NCBI GenBank assembly: GCA_040223615.1
Contig: JAVKFY010000021.1
Location: 1-64,000, forward strand
DNA from: JAVKFY01 sp040223615
Lineage (GTDB): Bacteria > Pseudomonadota > Alphaproteobacteria > GCA-2731375
Direction: 5' to 3'
Length of the DNA: 64,000 nt
The notes under the pieces are model-generated. The model was not told the origin of the DNA. It made no database searches and saw only the letters and a list, made by a program, of their open reading frames with translations. Shown here piece by piece: positions 49,911-58,740 of this stretch; positions within the stretch are counted from its first letter, which is position 1; every line of letters starts with the position of its first letter. A program made the position numbers and the translations under genes.

Positions 49911-51992
49911 TCACGGTGGACCACTTCGGTAGAGTTGCATCAGGTGCGCCGGGACGGTCACGACCGAGGCCGGATGGTGGCGCTCGCCGCCGGCGGCGAG
50001 CATCTCGCGGATCGTCGCCTCGAAGGCCGGCTGGAGCATCTGGTTCGCGTGCTTGGTCAGGTGGTGGCCGTCGAAGTACAGCGGCTGGGCGCCGTCATAG
50101 GCCGAGCAGACCGGACCTGGACACAGCAGCGGAAAACTGTCCCAGATTTCCACGCTGGGATACCTAGCCTGCACGGCCTGCAGCGACTGCCGAATCGGCC
50201 TGTCTCGCATCCTCAGGAAAGAGCGTTCGACGGTGGGGCCGCGCCGGCATCTCGCGTTCATGCGATTAAACCAGTCGGCGCACCGGAAGATCGGGGTCCA
50301 GAAAACCGGCTTCGGCGCATCAATCAGCACCTCGAGACCCGCGCGCGTGAGCTTGCCAACCAGATCAATCATCGCCGCCAGGCTCTGCGCACGGTCCGCC
50401 AGAGCCTGGTGGCCGAGGACTTGATCCGCCAGCTCGGCGTCGGTGAAGTGACGCTTTGTCGTGCCAAGCGGGTAGGTGCGGATCGAGGCGAGGAAGACAA
50501 TGTCGCCAGGCCTGCCTTCGGCGATGATCTTCGCCACGGTTTCTTGAAAGAACGTGCGGCAGCCATCGGTTTCCCGCAACGGGCGCCACAGGTCGACGAT
50601 GCCGCACCCCGCCAAGTAGTCGCGGACGAAATGGATGCCGAGGCTCTTGGCGGCGTCCCGCACCATCGTCGTGTAATGCACCGCATGCGAGTCGCCGAAC
50701 AGGAAGATGGTGGTGCGGTCGCTCCAGGTTCGTTCCGCTATGGGCACCGGCGAATGGCGCGGCTCGTACCGATCCCACGCGGGCGTGGCGACGACGGTCT
50801 GCCGGAACAGCCAGTGCCGCTCGACGAACTCGTAGGCCCCCGCCCACAGCACGCCGGTTACCACGACGCTCAGCGCCACGGCCTTCCAACTCGTCATCTG
50901 GCGCAGGTGTCGGTTGCCGCGTATCGGCCGCTCCAAGAAATGATAGGAGGCCATGGCCAACATGGTCGCGAGCAGCACGGCCGCGACCATGAGCGGCGCG
51001 GAATCGATACCGACCGTCCACCGCATCAGGATGATAACCGGCCAGTGCCAGAGGTAGAGCGAGTAGGAAATCCACCCGATGTAGCGGACCTGGGGCTGCG
51101 TCAGCACGGCGTGCGCCAGGGACAACCCGCTCGGCCGGACCACGGTGCCGGCGATCAGCAGCGCGGTGCCCAGCGTCGGCGCCAGGGCCCAGGGCAACGG
51201 GAAGGACGTTGGGTCCGAAAACGCCATGCCGGCCGCGATCAGCACAACACCGGCGCCCGAAAGTGCTGCGGACTTCCGCGCCGATTCCGGAACCAGGCAG
51301 CCCCGCGCATGCGCCTGAAACAGGGCGGCACCGATTGCCAATTCCCAGAAGCGGCTTGGCAGCAGGTAGAAGGCGTTTTGCGGCGCGAAGCTGGTCTCAA
51401 AGCCGCCATAGGCCAGCGACGCCAGTCCGACCACCGGCACGGCATAGGTCTCGACCGCATGGCGCACCCGGCCGACCTGCCGGTCCGGTCGTATTGCCTT
51501 CAGCCAGAAGAAGAACAGCAGCGGAAAGATGACGTAGAACTGCTCCTCGACCGCGAGCGACCAGGTGTGCACAAACGGGTTGAACTCCACCCGGTCGTTG
51601 AAATACCCGTCGGCGCCCTGCAGCAGGTAGAAGTTGCTCAGCCCGGCGAACGCAGCGAGGCCGGTGGCGTCGTTGCTTGAACTCATCCACGACGGCACCG
51701 TGAACAGCCGGGCCAGGAACATCGTGCCTAACAGACAGGCGATGAGCGCCGGCAGAATCCGGATCAGGCGCCGCTTGTAAAATTCCAGGATGTAGCCGCC
51801 GAAGTCGTCGCGCGGGCGCGCGTGGAGCGACTTGCTGATGACGTAGCCAGAGATCACGAAGAACACGTCGACGCCGGTGAACCCGCCTGGGAGCAGCGAC
51901 GGATTCAAGTGGAAGGCGACGACCGAGACCACCGCCAGCGCGCGCAGACCGTCGATCGCATCGATGTAGTGCGAATGGGAAACGCTGGGCAT
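49911..51992 (-). CDS. Acyltransferase-3 / SGNH fusion (OafB-type O-acyltransferase)
   Basis: 693 residues. Residues 1-365: AT3 membrane domain of about ten helices with the catalytic-type His in IDGLRALAVVSVVAFHLNPS, FVISGYVISKSL, YKRRLIRILPALI and HTWSLAVEEQFYVIFPLL. Residues about 430-690: periplasmic SGNH domain with block I FLFGDSHAVHYTT and block V YFDGHHLTKHA. Such proteins O-acetylate LPS O-antigen or other cell-surface glycans. Region is less GC-rich than its flanks and next to a tRNA, so acquisition is possible. Confidence 0.9.
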   Translation of the reverse strand: MPSVSHSHYIDAIDGLRALAVVSVVAFHLNPSLLPGGFTGVDVFFVISGYVISKSLHARPRDDFGGYILEFYKRRLIRILPALIACLLGTMFLARLFTVPSWMSSSNDATGLAAFAGLSNFYLLQGADGYFNDRVEFNPFVHTWSLAVEEQFYVIFPLLFFFWLKAIRPDRQVGRVRHAVETYAVPVVGLASLAYGGFETSFAPQNAFYLLPSRFWELAIGAALFQAHARGCLVPESARKSAALSGAGVVLIAAGMAFSDPTSFPLPWALAPTLGTALLIAGTVVRPSGLSLAHAVLTQPQVRYIGWISYSLYLWHWPVIILMRWTVGIDSAPLMVAAVLLATMLAMASYHFLERPIRGNRHLRQMTSWKAVALSVVVTGVLWAGAYEFVERHWLFRQTVVATPAWDRYEPRHSPVPIAERTWSDRTTIFLFGDSHAVHYTTMVRDAAKSLGIHFVRDYLAGCGIVDLWRPLRETDGCRTFFQETVAKIIAEGRPGDIVFLASIRTYPLGTTKRHFTDAELADQVLGHQALADRAQSLAAMIDLVGKLTRAGLEVLIDAPKPVFWTPIFRCADWFNRMNARCRRGPTVERSFLRMRDRPIRQSLQAVQARYPSVEIWDSFPLLCPGPVCSAYDGAQPLYFDGHHLTKHANQMLQPAFEATIREMLAAGGERHHPASVVTVPAHLMQLYRSGPP

Positions 51993-52334
51993 GGTGCTCC
52001 GGGCTGTCGGTGAGGTGCGCCGGCCGATGATCCGTCGTGCGTGAGTAGAATAATCCGGGATTCACTAAATAACCGCCAATTTCAGCCGTGATGGTGGGCA
52101 CTGGGCCACTCGGCGACAATTTCCAGAAAAGCAGGGTCCGGAATGCGTCTCTTCCATGCCGTTCGGCACCGCGACGGCGGTTTGGGACTGGTCATTTGTA
52201 CGAGTTATCGGGGCCTAAAGCGCCGCCGTCAGCGGTTGTAGGAAGGTCCGTACCGGCTGTTGCAAATACATGGTAAGCAACATGAATTCGCGCTGCTATC
52301 CGCTAGGTATGCTACAGACGCGCGTTCCTGGGAG
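51993..52334. other. Divergent intergenic region, AT-rich core
   Basis: 342 bases between the AT3 protein and the SGNH hydrolase. The part around 52045-52085 (TAATCCGGGATTCACTAAAT) is AT-rich and probably carries the promoters. No RNA gene or palindrome longer than six bases was found, and no open frame looks coding. Confidence 0.4.
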
Positions 52335-53333
52335 ATGCCGTTGAACCGTCCCGCGCCGCGCCCCGCGATCCGCCTGATCGGCTGGCTGCTGATTGTCGTT
52401 GTGCCCCTGGCGCTGGTGCTCGCGGCGAGCGAACTTGTGCTGCGTGCGATTGGCCTGGGCGATCCGGTGCTGTACGACGCACACCCCGCCTATGGCTACG
52501 CGCCGCACCCGAACCAGCAGCGCGAGCGCCGTCGCGGCGCGGTCGTCACCATCGACAGCCGGGGCTTGCGCACCCCGGTCGACTGGCGCCAGCCCGCGGC
52601 CCACCACATCCTGTTCATCGGCGACAGCGTGACCTACGGCGGCTCCTACGTCGACGATCGCGAACTGTTCAGCGAGCAGGTCTGCGCCGGCCTCGCCGCG
52701 CACCACGACATCGAGGCGAATTGCGGCAACGCCGGGGTCAACGCCTATGGCGTGGAGAACATGGCGGCGCGGCTTGCCGCCACCGACTTCGGCGCCGACA
52801 TGATCGTCGCCGTGGTGCTGCCGGGCGACGCGCTGCGCGGCCTCAATCGACTGGAGGGACTGCCGTTCCACCAGAGTCCGATGCCGCCGCTGCTCTCGGC
52901 CACGACCGAAGCGGCGATCTTCGCATGGCGCTTCGCCAAGACGCGGCTACGCCGCTGGACGACGTCGTCGGCGGCGCCGGTCGCGCCGACATCGGCCGAG
53001 CAGGTCGAGCGCGCGGCGCGCCGCACCGAGATCATCGACCGGCGCCTCGACACGCTGATCGAGGTGCTGCGGCTGCACCGGGCGGATGGCACGCGGGTGC
53101 TGCTGGTGCTGACGCCCGGGCGGGTCGCGGTATCCGGCGACGACCCGCTGACGAACGAGATCCACGATCGGCTGGCGGCCACTGGCCTGCCCTACCTCGA
53201 CATGCGCCCGCACTTGCGCGGCGCGGACCTGGACCGGCTGTACTACGACGCCGTGCATCTGAATCCGCCCGGCCACGCGCTCTACGGCGAGGTGCTGACG
53301 GCGCGCATCGCGACCGAGCTGGCGGCACCGTGA
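52335..53333 (+). CDS. Membrane-anchored SGNH/GDSL hydrolase-family protein
   Basis: 332 residues from ATG at 52335; TTG at 52341 would be better spaced from GGGAG. One N-terminal membrane anchor (LIGWLLIVVVPLALVLAASE) places the enzyme in the periplasm. SGNH blocks: ILFIGDSVTYGGSY with nucleophile S98, CGNAGVNAYGVENMA (Gly/Asn block) and YYDAVHLNPPGHALYGE with the Asp-His pair near residue 305. It is divergent from the AT3-SGNH protein; together they suggest surface glycan acylation and deacylation. Confidence 0.85.
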   Translation: MPLNRPAPRPAIRLIGWLLIVVVPLALVLAASELVLRAIGLGDPVLYDAHPAYGYAPHPNQQRERRRGAVVTIDSRGLRTPVDWRQPAAHHILFIGDSVTYGGSYVDDRELFSEQVCAGLAAHHDIEANCGNAGVNAYGVENMAARLAATDFGADMIVAVVLPGDALRGLNRLEGLPFHQSPMPPLLSATTEAAIFAWRFAKTRLRRWTTSSAAPVAPTSAEQVERAARRTEIIDRRLDTLIEVLRLHRADGTRVLLVLTPGRVAVSGDDPLTNEIHDRLAATGLPYLDMRPHLRGADLDRLYYDAVHLNPPGHALYGEVLTARIATELAAP

Positions 53334-53401
53334 TTTCACCGGCTGGTCCGGGGCGCTAGAGTCCGGCCGGGACTGACAGAACCAGCAAGGGGGCCGCCAC
53401 C

Positions 53402-53722
53402 ATGACGCTCTACGAGAAACGCACCTACCAGATCGTTCTCGGCAAGATGCCGGAGATGTTGAAGCACGAAACCGCGCTATTCGAGGTGCTGAAGGCGGAA
53501 GCGCTGGACTCGTACTGCGTCGGCTACTTCGTCTCCGACACCGGGCCGCTGCACCAGCTCATCCACATCTGGCGCTTCGACGACGACGCGGCGCGCCGTG
53601 ATTTCTGGGCCCGCTTCTACGCCAGCGAGGCGGTGTTGAAAGTCGTCCCGAACATTCGCCCGCTGATACAGACGCAGGACGTGCAGCTGATGACAGGCGC
53701 GCCGTTCGGGCCACTTCCATAG
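53402..53722 (+). CDS. NIPSNAP-family protein
   Basis: 106 residues after AAGGGGG. Dimeric alpha/beta barrel fold with the family start LYEKRTYQIVLGKMPEMLKH and the conserved HQLIHIWRFDDDAARRDFWA near residue 50. Small stress-responsive ABM-like proteins of this kind sometimes bind small molecules; no enzyme activity is established. It converges on the gene for the 116-aa exported protein. Confidence 0.85.
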   Translation: MTLYEKRTYQIVLGKMPEMLKHETALFEVLKAEALDSYCVGYFVSDTGPLHQLIHIWRFDDDAARRDFWARFYASEAVLKVVPNIRPLIQTQDVQLMTGAPFGPLP

Positions 53723-53735
53723 ACCGGGCGCCGCG

Positions 53736-54086
53736 CTACCTGTCGCCGTGCACGCGGATCCAGCGCTGCACGTCCTCCTGCAGCTCGCGCAGCCGCATCT
53801 CGGATTCGATCCAGCGCTTGTCGTTGATATTGTCGGAGCGGTTCAGCCGCCGCTCGCTCGACCGGATGCGGTAGAGCAGGCTGCGCGCTTCGCTCTTCTC
53901 GCCGGGCATCAGGCGGTCGAGGTCGCGCGTATGCTGCCGGATGGCCTTGCGCACGGCCTCGACATGGGGGTCTCTTTCCGAGGCTTGCACGACCCGCAGC
54001 GGCGCCGCCTCGGTCGCTGCCGGGACCGCGAGCGGGCATAGGAGGATCGTGACGATCGACCATAACATCAAAGGGTTGCGTGCCAT
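53736..54086 (-). CDS. Small exported helical protein, unknown function
   Basis: 116 residues from ATG at 54086 with GGAGGG seven bases upstream. A signal peptide (LMLWSIVTILLCPLAVPA, cleavage near TEA) is followed by an Arg/Glu-rich, almost entirely helical mature part (RDLDRLMPGEKSEARSLLYR, then EMRLRELQEDVQRW) that could form a coiled coil. Family not recognised. Divergent from the phosphatase-like gene. Confidence 0.6.
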   Translation of the reverse strand: MARNPLMLWSIVTILLCPLAVPAATEAAPLRVVQASERDPHVEAVRKAIRQHTRDLDRLMPGEKSEARSLLYRIRSSERRLNRSDNINDKRWIESEMRLRELQEDVQRWIRVHGDR

Positions 54087-54199
54087 TCGACCCTCCGTCT
54101 TCAAGTCCAGCGCTTGTACGCCACCGTGCGGCTGTGGATCAAGATCATCGGCCGGGCGATGCAACCCTCTGTGGTTTCGTGCATTCGTCCGGTGAAGCG

Positions 54200-55255
54200 A
54201 TGAGATTGATCCTGCTGATACTTGCCGTCGTCCTGGTGGCGACCACCGTCGTGCCGCTGGTACGGACTGGCGCCTGGTGGGTACGAGCCTTTGACTTCCC
54301 GCGCCTGCAGCTTGCCGTGGCGATGCTCGCCGTGCTTGGCGCCTACCTGGTTTTCTACCGGCGTGGCGACATGCTCGACGTCGTGCTGATACTGGCGCTG
54401 GCGGCCAGCTTTGGCTATCAGGTCTTTCGGATCTACCCGTACATGCCGTTCGCCAAGACGCAGGCGGTCGCCGCGCATGCGCAGTCGGTCGACACGCGGG
54501 TGCGGCTGCTGATCGCCAACGTGTTGATGTCCAACCGCAACGCCGACGACCTGATCGAGCTGATCCGCCGTTACGAGCCCGACGTGGTGCTGGCGGTGGA
54601 GACCGACGATTGGTGGGGAGAGCGGCTCGCGGTGCTGGCGGACGAATACCCGCACCGCGTCGAACACCCGCTGCCCAACACCTATGGCATGCACCGGTTC
54701 TCACGCCTGGAACTGGTTGAACCGGCGGTGCGCAAGCTGATCGAGGACGAGGTGCCTTCGGTACACACCGGCTTGCGACTGCGCAACGGGACTGTGGTCG
54801 ACTTCTACGGCGTGCACCCGCGGCCGCCGCGTCCGGGCGAGGATTCCGACGGCCGCGACGCCGAGCTGTTGATCGTCGGCCGCGAGATCAAGGCGACCGG
54901 GCGGCCGGCGATCGTCGCCGGCGACCTCAACGACGTGGCCTGGTCGCACACCACGCGGCTGTTCCAGCGGATCAGCGGCACCCTCGACCCGCGCGTCGGG
55001 CGTGGCATCTTTGCCTCCTTCCACGCCAAGATTCCGCTGCTGCGCTGGCCGCTCGACCATGTCTTCTTCGACGAATCCTTCGCCCTGGGCCGGATCGAGC
55101 TGCTGCCGGCTTTCGGCTCCGACCACTTTCCGGTGTTCGCCGAACTCTATCACCAGCCCGCCGCGGAGGCCGAGCAGGAGCCGCCGCAGGCGAACGGCGA
55201 GGACCGCGAGGAAGCCGCTGACAAGATCCAGGAGGGCCGCGAGGCCCACCAGTAG
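54200..55255 (+). CDS. Endonuclease/exonuclease/phosphatase-family membrane protein
   Basis: 351 residues from ATG at 54200. Three N-terminal membrane helices (RLILLILAVVLVATTVVPLV and two more before residue 95) are followed by an EEP domain facing the periplasm: LLIANVLMSNRNADDLIELI, AVETDDWW, GVHPRPP, AGDLNDVAWSHTTRLF (catalytic Asp-Asn) and FGSDHFPVFAEL (catalytic Asp-His). The tail is Glu-rich. YafD/EEP relatives act on phospholipid heads or nucleic acid; substrate not known. Confidence 0.85.
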   Translation: MRLILLILAVVLVATTVVPLVRTGAWWVRAFDFPRLQLAVAMLAVLGAYLVFYRRGDMLDVVLILALAASFGYQVFRIYPYMPFAKTQAVAAHAQSVDTRVRLLIANVLMSNRNADDLIELIRRYEPDVVLAVETDDWWGERLAVLADEYPHRVEHPLPNTYGMHRFSRLELVEPAVRKLIEDEVPSVHTGLRLRNGTVVDFYGVHPRPPRPGEDSDGRDAELLIVGREIKATGRPAIVAGDLNDVAWSHTTRLFQRISGTLDPRVGRGIFASFHAKIPLLRWPLDHVFFDESFALGRIELLPAFGSDHFPVFAELYHQPAAEAEQEPPQANGEDREEAADKIQEGREAHQ

Positions 55256-55261
55256 GCCAGG

Positions 55262-55672
55262 CTACGGCTTGTACGCCACCGCCTTGATCTCGATCAGGAA
55301 GTCGGGTCGCGCCAGGCCGGCGACCTCGACCATAGTCCAGGCCGGAAACGGCTCCACGATGTACTTGCCTTTCAGGTCGAAGAACGCCGCGCGGTGCGCC
55401 TGCAAACCGACGTGGTAGGTGACCAGCTCGACCACGTCGCCCATGTCGGCGTCTGCCGCCGCCAGCACGGCCTTTAGCCGCTCGAAGGCGTTGACGATCT
55501 GGGTTTCGGCATCGGCCGGGATGCTGCCGTCCGGGCTCATCCCGACTTGGCCGGAGACGTAGATAAAGTCGCCGGCGCGCACCGCCGCGTTGTAGCCGAA
55601 GGTCTGGAAGAACGAGCCGCCGTCGGCGGTGCGGAACTGCGGGTCCTTCGGGTCGTAGATTTCCTTGCGCAT
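55262..55672 (-). CDS. RidA/YjgF-family protein
   Basis: 136 residues, single domain. FGYNAAVRAGDFIYVSGQVG near residue 25, MGDVVELVTYHVGL and FPAWTMVEVAGLARPDFLIE at the end. The catalytic arginine of RidA (PARS) is replaced by tryptophan (PAWT), so this is another non-archetypal Rid protein. It starts 13 bases after the stop of the acyl-CoA dehydrogenase-like gene on the same strand and is probably cotranscribed. Confidence 0.85.
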   Translation of the reverse strand: MRKEIYDPKDPQFRTADGGSFFQTFGYNAAVRAGDFIYVSGQVGMSPDGSIPADAETQIVNAFERLKAVLAAADADMGDVVELVTYHVGLQAHRAAFFDLKGKYIVEPFPAWTMVEVAGLARPDFLIEIKAVAYKP

Positions 55673-55685
55673 GCGCGGGTCTCCT

Positions 55686-56825
55686 TCAGACGCGGGTGTC
55701 GGGGGGCAGGCCGAGGCCGAGCAGGGCGCGACCCTGCGCCTGGCCGATCGGCTCCGGTTGTAGCAGGAAGTGCGAGCTCATCGCGTGCAGGTCGCGCATC
55801 AGCCGCCCGATGCGGCTGTCGGCTGGCAACAGGCTGCCGCCGACCGCGGCGAACAGCCGGTTCGCCGTCTCCAGCACCTGTCGCGAGGCGACCGCGAAGC
55901 GCATCCGCATCGCCGCCCGCTCCTCCTGGCTCAGCGGTCGGCCGGCACCCATCCGGCGCTCCAGCAGGTCCGCGTCGGCGACCAGCGCCTGTAGCGCCAT
56001 CGTCAGCGTCGCATCGGCGCTGGCGGCCAGGATCTGGGTCGGCGCGCCGTCGCGGTCGCGCGCGATGTTCAGGTACTCGTCGACTGCTGCGCGCGCCACG
56101 CCCAGGGTCGGCGCCTGCACCGAGGCGGCGAATACCGGGGTCAGCGGCAGTTCGTAGACCGGCTCGTCATTCGGGCAATCGCGATGTGTGCCGCCGACCT
56201 GCAACGCCGCCCAGGTCATCTGCCGATGCGCCGGCACGAAGGTCGGCGAAAGCGCGATGTCCTTCGAGCCGGTGCCCTGCATACCCAATACCCGCCAGCT
56301 TTCCTGGTCGATCTCGAAGGCCTCGGCCGGCACCAGCAGGATGTGCGGTTCCGCCCCATTCGCACTTGCGAGCGGGGCGAGCAGCCCGACCCAGGTGGCG
56401 ACGTCGATGCCCGAGGCGTAGCGCCACTTGCCGGACAGCGTCACCCCGCCGTCGGCCGGCTCGGCGACGATGTCGCGCCCGACCCCGCCGGTCAGCAGCG
56501 GCACGATCGCCGGCCGTCCGGCGCCGAACACCTCGTCCTGCGCCCGGGCCGGGAACTTGCCGACCATCAGCACGTTGGCCGCGCCCAGCCCGGCGATCCA
56601 GGCCGCCGCCGCCGAGCCGCGCCCGATTTCGGCGATCACCGGCCACACTGCCGACGGTGCCAGCCCGAGCCCGCCATAGCGCGGCGGCTGGGTCAGGCGG
56701 AACATCCCGGCCTCGACCAGCGCGGCCACGACATCGTCCGACAGCCGGCGTGCGCCATCGCACGCCGCGGCCCGGTCATCGAGCCAGGGTTGCAGCTCGC
56801 GCGCGGCTGCCAGGACATCGCTCAT
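55686..56825 (-). CDS. Acyl-CoA dehydrogenase-like flavoprotein (HsaA/HpaB-type group D)
   Basis: 379 residues from ATG at 56825; longer in-frame forms lack a ribosome site. Acyl-CoA dehydrogenase fold with MFRLTQPPRYGGLGLAPSAV near residue 40, WRYASGIDVATWVGLL near residue 135 and AMRMRFAVASRQVLETANRL near residue 310. The domain order and missing catalytic Glu pattern match type 2 'acyl-CoA dehydrogenase C-terminal' proteins, which include two-component flavin monooxygenases acting on phenols. A reductase partner is not seen nearby. Confidence 0.82.
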   Translation of the reverse strand: MSDVLAAARELQPWLDDRAAACDGARRLSDDVVAALVEAGMFRLTQPPRYGGLGLAPSAVWPVIAEIGRGSAAAAWIAGLGAANVLMVGKFPARAQDEVFGAGRPAIVPLLTGGVGRDIVAEPADGGVTLSGKWRYASGIDVATWVGLLAPLASANGAEPHILLVPAEAFEIDQESWRVLGMQGTGSKDIALSPTFVPAHRQMTWAALQVGGTHRDCPNDEPVYELPLTPVFAASVQAPTLGVARAAVDEYLNIARDRDGAPTQILAASADATLTMALQALVADADLLERRMGAGRPLSQEERAAMRMRFAVASRQVLETANRLFAAVGGSLLPADSRIGRLMRDLHAMSSHFLLQPEPIGQAQGRALLGLGLPPDTRV

Positions 56826-56907
56826 GGCGTCGGATGCTGGCGCATGACGTGGCCGCGGTCTAGGCTTCGCAGGCAATGAAGAACACTCAGGAACGGGAAG
56901 CACGACC

Positions 56908-57858
56908 ATGGCGCTGAAGCCGCAGCTCGTCGAAATCTTGAACGCGATGAAGGCGCTGAACCTGCCGCGCCTGGCCGAGCTGGAACCGCGCGCGGCGCGC
57001 GCCCAGATCGAGAAGCTGGCGGTCCGTCCCGACCTGCCGCCAGTCGACATAGCCGGCGCCAAGGACACGCATTTCACCGGTCCGGCCGGCGAGGTGAGGG
57101 TGCGCATCTACCGCCCGAACGAGCCGCTGCGCACGCCGACGCCGGTACTGATCTACTACCACGGCGGCGGTCACGTGATCGGCTCGCTCAACACCCACGA
57201 CCGCACCGCGCGCTACCTGTGCCGGTACAGCGGCTGCATGGTGGTCTCGGTCGACTACCGCATGGGCCCGGAGCACAAGTTCCCGGCCGCGGTGGAGGAT
57301 TCCTACGCCGCGCTGGAATGGGTCGCGGCCAATGCCGAGAAGCTGGGCGCCGATCCGGCGCGCATCGCCGTCGGCGGCGACAGTGCCGGCGGCAACCTGG
57401 CGCTGGTTGTCTCGCTGCTGTCGCGCGACAACGACGGGCCCAAGGTCGGCTTCCAGCTCCTGGTCTACCCGGTGATGGACTACACCGGCGGCACACCGTC
57501 CTACGAGCCCTACGGCAAGGGCTATGGGCCGCTGGATACCGATGCGGTCGACTGGTTCCGCAAGCACTACACCAATGACGGTTCCGATCTCGCCGACTGG
57601 CGCTGCTCGCCATCGCGCGCGGAGAGCTTCGCCGGCCTGCCGCGCACGCTGTTGATCACCGCCGAATGCGACGTGCTGAACTGGGAGGGCACCGAGGCGG
57701 CCAAGCGGCTGAAGGCGGAAGGCGTCGACGTCACCCATGTCGACTTTCCTGGCGTGATCCACGCCTTCTTCGGCTACGCCCCGACGCTCGACGATGCCAC
57801 CAAGGCCCAGAAGCTGGCCGCCGAGCACATGCGCCAGGCGTTCGGCGAGACGCCTTAA
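56908..57858 (+). CDS. HSL-family alpha/beta hydrolase (esterase)
   Basis: 316 residues. Hormone-sensitive-lipase family marks: oxyanion HGGGHVIGS near residue 91, nucleophile elbow AVGGDSAGGNLAL with S159, acid in AECDVLNWEG near residue 255 and His in FPGVIHAFFG near residue 285. Cytoplasmic carboxylesterase for short or medium acyl esters. It is followed by a strong terminator hairpin and diverges from the acyl-CoA dehydrogenase-like gene. Confidence 0.92.
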   Translation: MALKPQLVEILNAMKALNLPRLAELEPRAARAQIEKLAVRPDLPPVDIAGAKDTHFTGPAGEVRVRIYRPNEPLRTPTPVLIYYHGGGHVIGSLNTHDRTARYLCRYSGCMVVSVDYRMGPEHKFPAAVEDSYAALEWVAANAEKLGADPARIAVGGDSAGGNLALVVSLLSRDNDGPKVGFQLLVYPVMDYTGGTPSYEPYGKGYGPLDTDAVDWFRKHYTNDGSDLADWRCSPSRAESFAGLPRTLLITAECDVLNWEGTEAAKRLKAEGVDVTHVDFPGVIHAFFGYAPTLDDATKAQKLAAEHMRQAFGETP

Positions 57859-57875
57859 GTATCTGGAAGCAAACA

Positions 57876-57912
57876 GATCAAGCCCCGGCGTGCCTCGCGC
57901 CGGGGCTTGATC
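57876..57912 (+). terminator. Strong hairpin terminator after the esterase gene
   Basis: GATCAAGCCCCGGCG (57876-57890) and CGCCGGGGCTTGATC (57898-57912) form a perfect 15-bp stem with a 7-nt loop, 18 bases after the esterase stop. The tail CGTCTTACC is only weakly T-rich. It could also serve the convergent small gene at 58019. Confidence 0.75.
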
Positions 57913-58018
57913 CGTCTTACCCCGCGGCAAGCGCCCCGGCGACCGGTTGGGCAGGGGTGGGTGATCGCCGGGACGCCGCCGCCGGAACCGTGCACATGGA
58001 ACGGCCCGGAGCGTGGGG

Positions 58019-58291
58019 TCAGCAGAGTTTGCGGAAGACCTTGACGTTCGCGGTGTACGACTGGGCGGTGATGCCGAGATCGTCGAACCGGTTTTGCGCC
58101 GTGCAGAAGCTGGGCTCGACGATGAGCCCGGCCTTGATCGCCGCGTCCATGATGTCGTTCAGGCGGCGCACCGCCTGGGTCATGGAACGCGCGATGTCGG
58201 CGTCACGTTCAATCTGATGGTCGGGGCCGAGCGCGACCGACACGACGGAACGCTCGTCCGTCTCGGCCGTGGGCATCTGAACTGCACTCAT
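58019..58291 (-). CDS. Hypothetical protein, 90 aa
   Basis: Start ATG at 58291 with AAGGATCC upstream. The protein (MSAVQMPTAETDERSVVSVA ... NVKVFRKLC) is helical around ARSMTQAVRRLNDIMDAAIK, has a C-terminal cysteine and an internal cysteine, and no signal peptide. I do not recognise a family. Stand-alone gene facing the esterase terminator. Confidence 0.55.
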   Translation of the reverse strand: MSAVQMPTAETDERSVVSVALGPDHQIERDADIARSMTQAVRRLNDIMDAAIKAGLIVEPSFCTAQNRFDDLGITAQSYTANVKVFRKLC

Positions 58292-58740
58292 AGAGGATCC
58301 TTTCGGCGGCCCCGCTACCTGACCATTCAGGCCGGATGCTTTGCGTCCCGCCGTCGCCGGCGGTTTGCCTTTGTCGTGTCTCCAGCGCTGAATCTAGCGA
58401 CAACCGTGTGAGCGGAAAGTGATCGTGCGCACACCGTCTCGCCACAGTCGGTCCCATCTATGCAACAGGAGGGCGGAAACAGCGGAAATGCGCGGCCGGG
58501 CGGCCTATATCGGCCCAACCTGTCCCTTTGCGGGATTTGGGCCGCGATCGGTGTATCAGTTACGGACTAAACCGTTGCCTGGCTCATTTAATTCGTTCGA
58601 AAATAACGACTTTTGGGCGATAATCTGCGCAACTACATGCAATGGGCCGCGACACGCGTAAGGGGTGTTCCAACAATCGGAATGCCAGACTAGTGGGGGA
58701 TCATTTGGCGCAACGTGCGCACAGGTCGAAGGCCAGGAAG
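58292..58740. other. Long leader/promoter region before the TolC-RTX genes
   Basis: 449 bases without a gene. The segment 58585-58625 (ATTTAATTCGTTCG ... GATAAT) is the most AT-rich and includes a candidate -10 GATAAT at 58619 with TTCGAA 17 bases upstream as a poor -35. An in-frame ATG at 58642 would extend TolC but gives no signal peptide at the N-terminus. Long leaders suit regulated secretion operons. Confidence 0.35.
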
